A stretch of 64,000 bases of DNA, from the NCBI GenBank assembly GCA_028281495.1, contig JANQJU010000057.1, positions 124,001-188,000 of the forward strand, in the 5' to 3' direction. The stretch comes from SAR324 cluster bacterium (GTDB lineage: Bacteria; SAR324; NAC60-12). Under the pieces are notes generated by a model that made no database searches, was not told the origin of the DNA, and was given only the letters and a program-made list of their open reading frames with translations. Positions 60,749 through 64,000 of this stretch are shown piece by piece (position 1 is the stretch's first letter; every line of letters begins with the position of its first letter). A program made the position numbers and the translations under genes.

Positions 60749-61658
60749 AGTAACTGCCCGTGCGTTTTCCAATAACCCCGTTTTGCGAGAAGCCTTACGC
60801 CACGATTTTCCAGAAGCCATTTTTAATGAATCTGGAGAACGTTATCAGGGGGATGCCTTGATTCAATATTTGCAAGATGCAGATGGCGCCATCATTGGTC
60901 TGGAAAAAATGACTTATGACATCATGGAACAATTGCCACGCTTGCAAATCATTGCCAAATACGGAGTGGGCCTCGATAACATCGACCAAGTCGCTGCTCG
61001 TACCTTGGGCAAAGCGATTGGTTGGACCGGCGGGGTTAATAAACGTTCGGTGGCAGAGCAAACCTTGGGTTGCATGTTGGGTTTGTTCCGGAATTTGTTT
61101 TTTACGGGTTTTTCTCTAAAGCAGGGGCATTGGAATAAAAATGGAGGCACCCAGCTTTCCGGTAAAACAGTGGGTCTGGTAGGTTGTGGTGAAATTGGCA
61201 CTGAGGTGGTGCAACTGATTCACCCCTTCGGCTGCAACGTCTTGATTTGCGACATCCTCGATAAATCGGATGTGGTGAACACACATCAAGTGACCCAAGT
61301 GGAATTTTCCGATCTCCTCACTCAGTCCGATTGTATTTCACTCCATGTTCCTCTCACGGACACCACATTTCGTATGATCAATCAGGAAACCCTTCGGCAT
61401 ATGAAACCTCATGCGTTTTTAATCAACACCAGCCGAGGTGAAGTGATCGATCAAGCGGCTCTGAAAGAAGCCCTCCAACAAGGTATCATTGCTGGAGCAG
61501 CAATTGACGTTTATGAGTCCGAACCTCCTGATGACTTAGAACTGTTGTCATTGCCCAATTTACTACCCACCCCCCATATTGGAGGCAATGCCCAAGAAGC
61601 CGTCGAAGCCATGGGGCATTCCGCCATCCGGCATCTGAGAGAATTTTTCAACATCTGA
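60738..61658 (+). CDS. D-2-hydroxyacid dehydrogenase (phosphoglycerate dehydrogenase-like)
   Basis: A 306-residue protein: YGVGLDNIDQVAARTLGKA, Rossmann loop GLVGCGEIGTEVV with an acidic residue after beta-2 (CDI), INTSRGEVIDQAAL, and a catalytic His in PTPHIGGNAQEAVEAM. NAD-dependent oxidation or reduction of a 2-hydroxy acid is expected. There is no C-terminal ACT domain, so not the serine-pathway SerA long form. Placed between an HpaI aldolase and kdsB, it may act on a keto-acid sugar intermediate. 21 nt before kdsB. Confidence 0.88.
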   Translation: MKIKVTARAFSNNPVLREALRHDFPEAIFNESGERYQGDALIQYLQDADGAIIGLEKMTYDIMEQLPRLQIIAKYGVGLDNIDQVAARTLGKAIGWTGGVNKRSVAEQTLGCMLGLFRNLFFTGFSLKQGHWNKNGGTQLSGKTVGLVGCGEIGTEVVQLIHPFGCNVLICDILDKSDVVNTHQVTQVEFSDLLTQSDCISLHVPLTDTTFRMINQETLRHMKPHAFLINTSRGEVIDQAALKEALQQGIIAGAAIDVYESEPPDDLELLSLPNLLPTPHIGGNAQEAVEAMGHSAIRHLREFFNI

Positions 61659-61679
61659 CTATATTTTCAGGATTTCCTC

Positions 61680-62432
61680 ATGAAAACCCTTGCTATCATT
61701 CCAGCTCGTATGGCGTCATCCCGCTTTCCAGGAAAACCGCTGGCTTCCATTTTAGGACTCACGATGATTGAGCATGTTCGCCGTCGAGTGGCTTTGTCAC
61801 CAGATATCGATGAAGTCATCGTGGCCACCTGCGATCTGGAAATTAAAGAGGAAGTCGAAAAATATGGGGGTCATGCCGTCATGACGGCCGACACTCACGA
61901 ACGCTGCACCGACCGCATTGCCGAAGCTGCCGAAACCTTGGATGCTGATATCGTGATCAACGTCCAAGGGGATGAACCCCTCGTACGCCCTGAAATGTTC
62001 GGTCCCTTACTGGCTCCGCTACAAGCAGAAGACTTGCCTTGCACGAATCTTATGGTGGAAATTCGGACGGATACAGATTTCGAATCCCCCAATGTGGTCA
62101 AGGCCGTTTGTGACCTTTCTGGCAACGCTTTGTATTTTTCACGAGAGCCAATCCCATCCGTCAAAAAAGCCGGAGGACAACGCTTCAAACGTTATCAACA
62201 GCTGGGCATCATTGCGTTCCGTAAACTATTTCTTCATGAATTTGCGGAACTCCCTCCCACTCCACTCGAAATTATCGAATCTGTGGACATGATGCGGGCC
62301 TTGGAACATGGCTACCCCGTGCGCATGGTTCTCACTCCCTCCCCTGCCATTGGAGTGGATACTCCGAATGACTTAGAGCGTGCCATCAAGCTGATGCAAG
62401 AAGATGATCTGTTTGCCACCTATCGCGATTGA
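61680..62432 (+). CDS. kdsB: 3-deoxy-manno-octulosonate cytidylyltransferase (CMP-Kdo synthetase)
   Basis: A 250-residue protein with the KdsB pattern: IIPARMASSRFPGKPLA, VATCDLEI, GHAVMTADTHERCTDRIAEA, NVQGDEPLV, YFSREPIPS and the C-terminal GVDTPNDLERA. It activates Kdo, or a close ulosonic acid, with CTP for transfer into lipopolysaccharide or capsule. Its place among aldolase, dehydrogenase and carbamoyltransferase genes rather than with kdsA/kdsD suggests a capsule- or glycan-specific copy. Length is typical. No strong ribosome binding site (weak CAGGATTTCCTC). Confidence 0.9.
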   Translation: MKTLAIIPARMASSRFPGKPLASILGLTMIEHVRRRVALSPDIDEVIVATCDLEIKEEVEKYGGHAVMTADTHERCTDRIAEAAETLDADIVINVQGDEPLVRPEMFGPLLAPLQAEDLPCTNLMVEIRTDTDFESPNVVKAVCDLSGNALYFSREPIPSVKKAGGQRFKRYQQLGIIAFRKLFLHEFAELPPTPLEIIESVDMMRALEHGYPVRMVLTPSPAIGVDTPNDLERAIKLMQEDDLFATYRD

Positions 62433-62465
62433 AAAATCACCTATATCATCACGGAGGAGATCAAC

Positions 62466-63503
62466 GTGACACAAAAAACTTTACGTGTGGGTATTGCCGG
62501 TTATGGCGTGGTAGGAACCCGGCGGCGCCAATTCATCGATTCCCATCCCAACCTGAAAACAGTCGCTGTGTGTGACCAAAAGTTTGAACAAATCGGGACG
62601 ATGCCGGATGGCGTTCGTTGCTTTGTCAATTATCAGCAATTGCTGGAAGAACCCTTGGATGTGCTCTTTGTGAGCTTGCCCAATTACCTAGCCGCTGAAG
62701 TGACGATTGCCGGACTACAAAAAGGCCTGCATGTCTTCTGCGAAAAACCCCCTGGCCGAGATGTGGACGACATCAAAAATGTGATCGCAGTGGAGAAGCA
62801 ACATCCCCAACTCGTACTCAAATATGGGTTCAATCACCGTTATCATGATTCGGTCCGCGAAGCCTTGCGTATCATCCAAACAGAAGAACTCGGAACCGTA
62901 GTGAATCTGCGAGGCACGTATGGCAAAAGCAAAATCATCCCGTTCGCTGGTGAGTGGCGAGCCGAACGAAAATATGCGGGTGGGGGTATTTTATTGGATC
63001 AAGGCATCCATATGGTCGATTTGATGCGCTTGTTCAGTGGGGATTTTGTGGAAGTGAAAAGCTTTGTGTCCAATAGTTTTTGGCATCACGATGTGGAAGA
63101 CAATGCATATGCCTTGATGAAAGATCGCAAAGGCCGAGTGGCCATTCTTCATTCCACAGCCACGCAATGGCAACACCGTTTCAGTTTAGACATTGCCTTG
63201 AGTGAAGGCTATCTGGAACTGCACGGCATTCTCACCGGATCCAAAAGTTATGGCGAAGAAACACTGATTATTGGCAAACGCGATGAATCCCACAAGGGCA
63301 CAGATCGTCACGAAACCATCAAGTACCTCGCAGACAACTCATGGCGCGATGAAATCTATGAATTTGCAGATGTGATCCTCAATGGAGGACGCCTGCTTCA
63401 TGGCAGCAGTGAAGAAGCCTTGGCCACTATGAAACTCGTGTATCAAATCTATTGGGAGGACCCCGATTGGCGTGAAGCCTTCCATATCACCAAACCGGAG
63501 TGA
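62466..63503 (+). CDS. Gfo/Idh/MocA-family oxidoreductase
   Basis: A 345-residue protein starting with GTG behind CACGGAGGAGATCAAC. The N-terminal Rossmann fold has GIAGYGVVGTRRRQF; then FCEKPPGRDVDDI with the Lys of the EKP motif, NHRYHDSV, and GGGILLDQGIHMVDLMRLF, the usual catalytic Asp/His region. Members oxidise or reduce sugars and sugar nucleotides using NAD(P), matching the surrounding glycan genes. Seven nt separate it from the radical SAM gene. Confidence 0.9.
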   Translation: MTQKTLRVGIAGYGVVGTRRRQFIDSHPNLKTVAVCDQKFEQIGTMPDGVRCFVNYQQLLEEPLDVLFVSLPNYLAAEVTIAGLQKGLHVFCEKPPGRDVDDIKNVIAVEKQHPQLVLKYGFNHRYHDSVREALRIIQTEELGTVVNLRGTYGKSKIIPFAGEWRAERKYAGGGILLDQGIHMVDLMRLFSGDFVEVKSFVSNSFWHHDVEDNAYALMKDRKGRVAILHSTATQWQHRFSLDIALSEGYLELHGILTGSKSYGEETLIIGKRDESHKGTDRHETIKYLADNSWRDEIYEFADVILNGGRLLHGSSEEALATMKLVYQIYWEDPDWREAFHITKPE

Positions 63504-63510
63504 CCGCCTT

Positions 63511-64000
63511 ATGGAATCTACCGTTTACATTGACCCCAGTACGGCCCGCAAAGGACAAATTCTCCAAAACCGATTGCAGTTCCATGACAGCCTTCCCATG
63601 TTCTCGATGATCGAGCTCAACATGTTGGGACGCTGTAACCGCCGTTGTAGCTTCTGCCCAGTCTCGCTCCCGGATTTTTATGACAACATCGACCATCGTG
63701 CCAAATTCGACATGGAGCTGTATACAAAACTCATGTTGGACTTGAAGTCGATTGGATACGAAGGCTTGTTCATGTACTCCGGTCTTAGCGAGCCGTTGTT
63801 GATCAAAAACGTTGACGATTATGTGGCCTGCACCAAAACCATCTTGCCCAACAGCCGTGTTGAAATCATCACCAATGGGGATGCTGCTACGGTGAAACGA
63901 TTGCGACGATTGTTTGCTTCCGGCTTAGACACCCTGTTGGTCAGCATGTATGACGGCCCAGAACAGATCGAAAAATTCACAAAGCTCGGCCAAGACGCAC
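63511..64000 (+). CDS. Radical SAM protein (3' end beyond window)
   Basis: The first 163 codons of a gene starting at ATG 63511, which runs off the window. Residues about 37-48 read LGRCNRRCSFCP, a CxxxCxxC motif binding the [4Fe-4S] cluster that cleaves S-adenosylmethionine. The downstream MYSGLSEPLL and IITNGD segments fit the radical SAM barrel. The chemistry could be sugar dehydration, epimerisation or a similar step on a surface glycan; the missing C-terminal domain would decide. It is the last visible gene of the glycan operon. Confidence 0.85.
   Translation, partial: MESTVYIDPSTARKGQILQNRLQFHDSLPMFSMIELNMLGRCNRRCSFCPVSLPDFYDNIDHRAKFDMELYTKLMLDLKSIGYEGLFMYSGLSEPLLIKNVDDYVACTKTILPNSRVEIITNGDAATVKRLRRLFASGLDTLLVSMYDGPEQIEKFTKLGQDA

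Noticed and set aside
1..64000. tRNA, rRNA or insertion sequences
   Set aside because: Intergenic gaps were read on both strands and none showed a cloverleaf-like sequence, rRNA signature, transposase or flanking terminal repeats.

Overview
The window is 64 kb of Gram-negative chromosome at moderate GC. The Gram-negative call rests on apolipoprotein N-acyltransferase (Lnt), a predicted outer-membrane beta-barrel, CMP-Kdo synthetase and type VI secretion (T6SS) genes. The mix of multiheme cytochromes, CheX-like phosphatases, 7TMR-DISM cyclases and partner-switching proteins would suit a deltaproteobacterium-like or SAR324-like lineage, but no rRNA or other phylogenetic marker is present and I do not assign a taxon. 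I saw no tRNA, rRNA, insertion sequence or CRISPR array.

Layout. (1) 1-3021: the end of one unknown gene, then three consecutive signalling proteins (a CheX-like phosphatase, a degenerate receiver plus CheX-like protein, and a receiver-like protein). All three end in the same hexapeptide, GELELF, written with different codons. (2) 3296-12606: a five-gene predicted peptide-ligase/transglutaminase island (circularly permuted ATP-grasp, alpha-E, transglutaminase-DUF2126, an ATP-grasp/alpha-E fusion, and a second transglutaminase). (3) 12620-20037: a Crp/Fnr-family regulator, a Tat-type nitroreductase lipoprotein behind a perfect FNR-type box, a secreted 14-repeat RCC1-like protein, gene remnants, an MFS transporter, a GreA/GreB-like factor and TruC. 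(4) 20003-31594, minus strand: a seven-gene electron-transfer operon. In transcription order it encodes a pentaheme cytochrome, an outer-membrane barrel, a membrane-anchored FAD/2Fe-2S reductase, a tetraheme c554-like cytochrome, a four-cluster Fe-S protein fused to tandem cyclic-nucleotide-binding (CNB) domains, a di-heme-b membrane protein and a decaheme cytochrome. (5) 31988-42087: a 7TMR-DISM adenylate cyclase, an orphan primase, an SDR gene behind five 22-bp tandem repeats, AsnB, a polyprenol-type glycosyltransferase, a GAF/receiver/HATPase sensor and an HTH-AbrB regulator. (6) 42704-47385: Lnt, then a cupredoxin, a STAS protein and a HAMP adenylate cyclase. (7) 47658-55005: a T6SS operon tssB-tssC-hcp-tssE-tssF-tssG plus an unknown gene, in which TssG carries two C-terminal CNB domains. 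It is followed on the minus strand by two paralogous exported proteins. (8) 57722-64000: a surface-glycan region (carbamoyltransferase, SxtJ-like protein, HpaI aldolase, D-2-hydroxyacid dehydrogenase, KdsB, Gfo/Idh/MocA and a partial radical SAM protein).

How it may fit together. Two paralogous class III adenylate cyclases lie in the window, one directly upstream of the T6SS operon and one directly upstream of the electron-transfer operon. Each of those operons encodes a protein in which tandem CNB domains are fused to a core component: the T6SS baseplate protein TssG, and a DmsB/NrfC-like Fe-S subunit. The most interesting hypothesis is that a cyclic nucleotide directly gates T6SS baseplate assembly and, in parallel, an electron-transfer chain. 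The domain architectures are read from the sequence; the wiring is inference.
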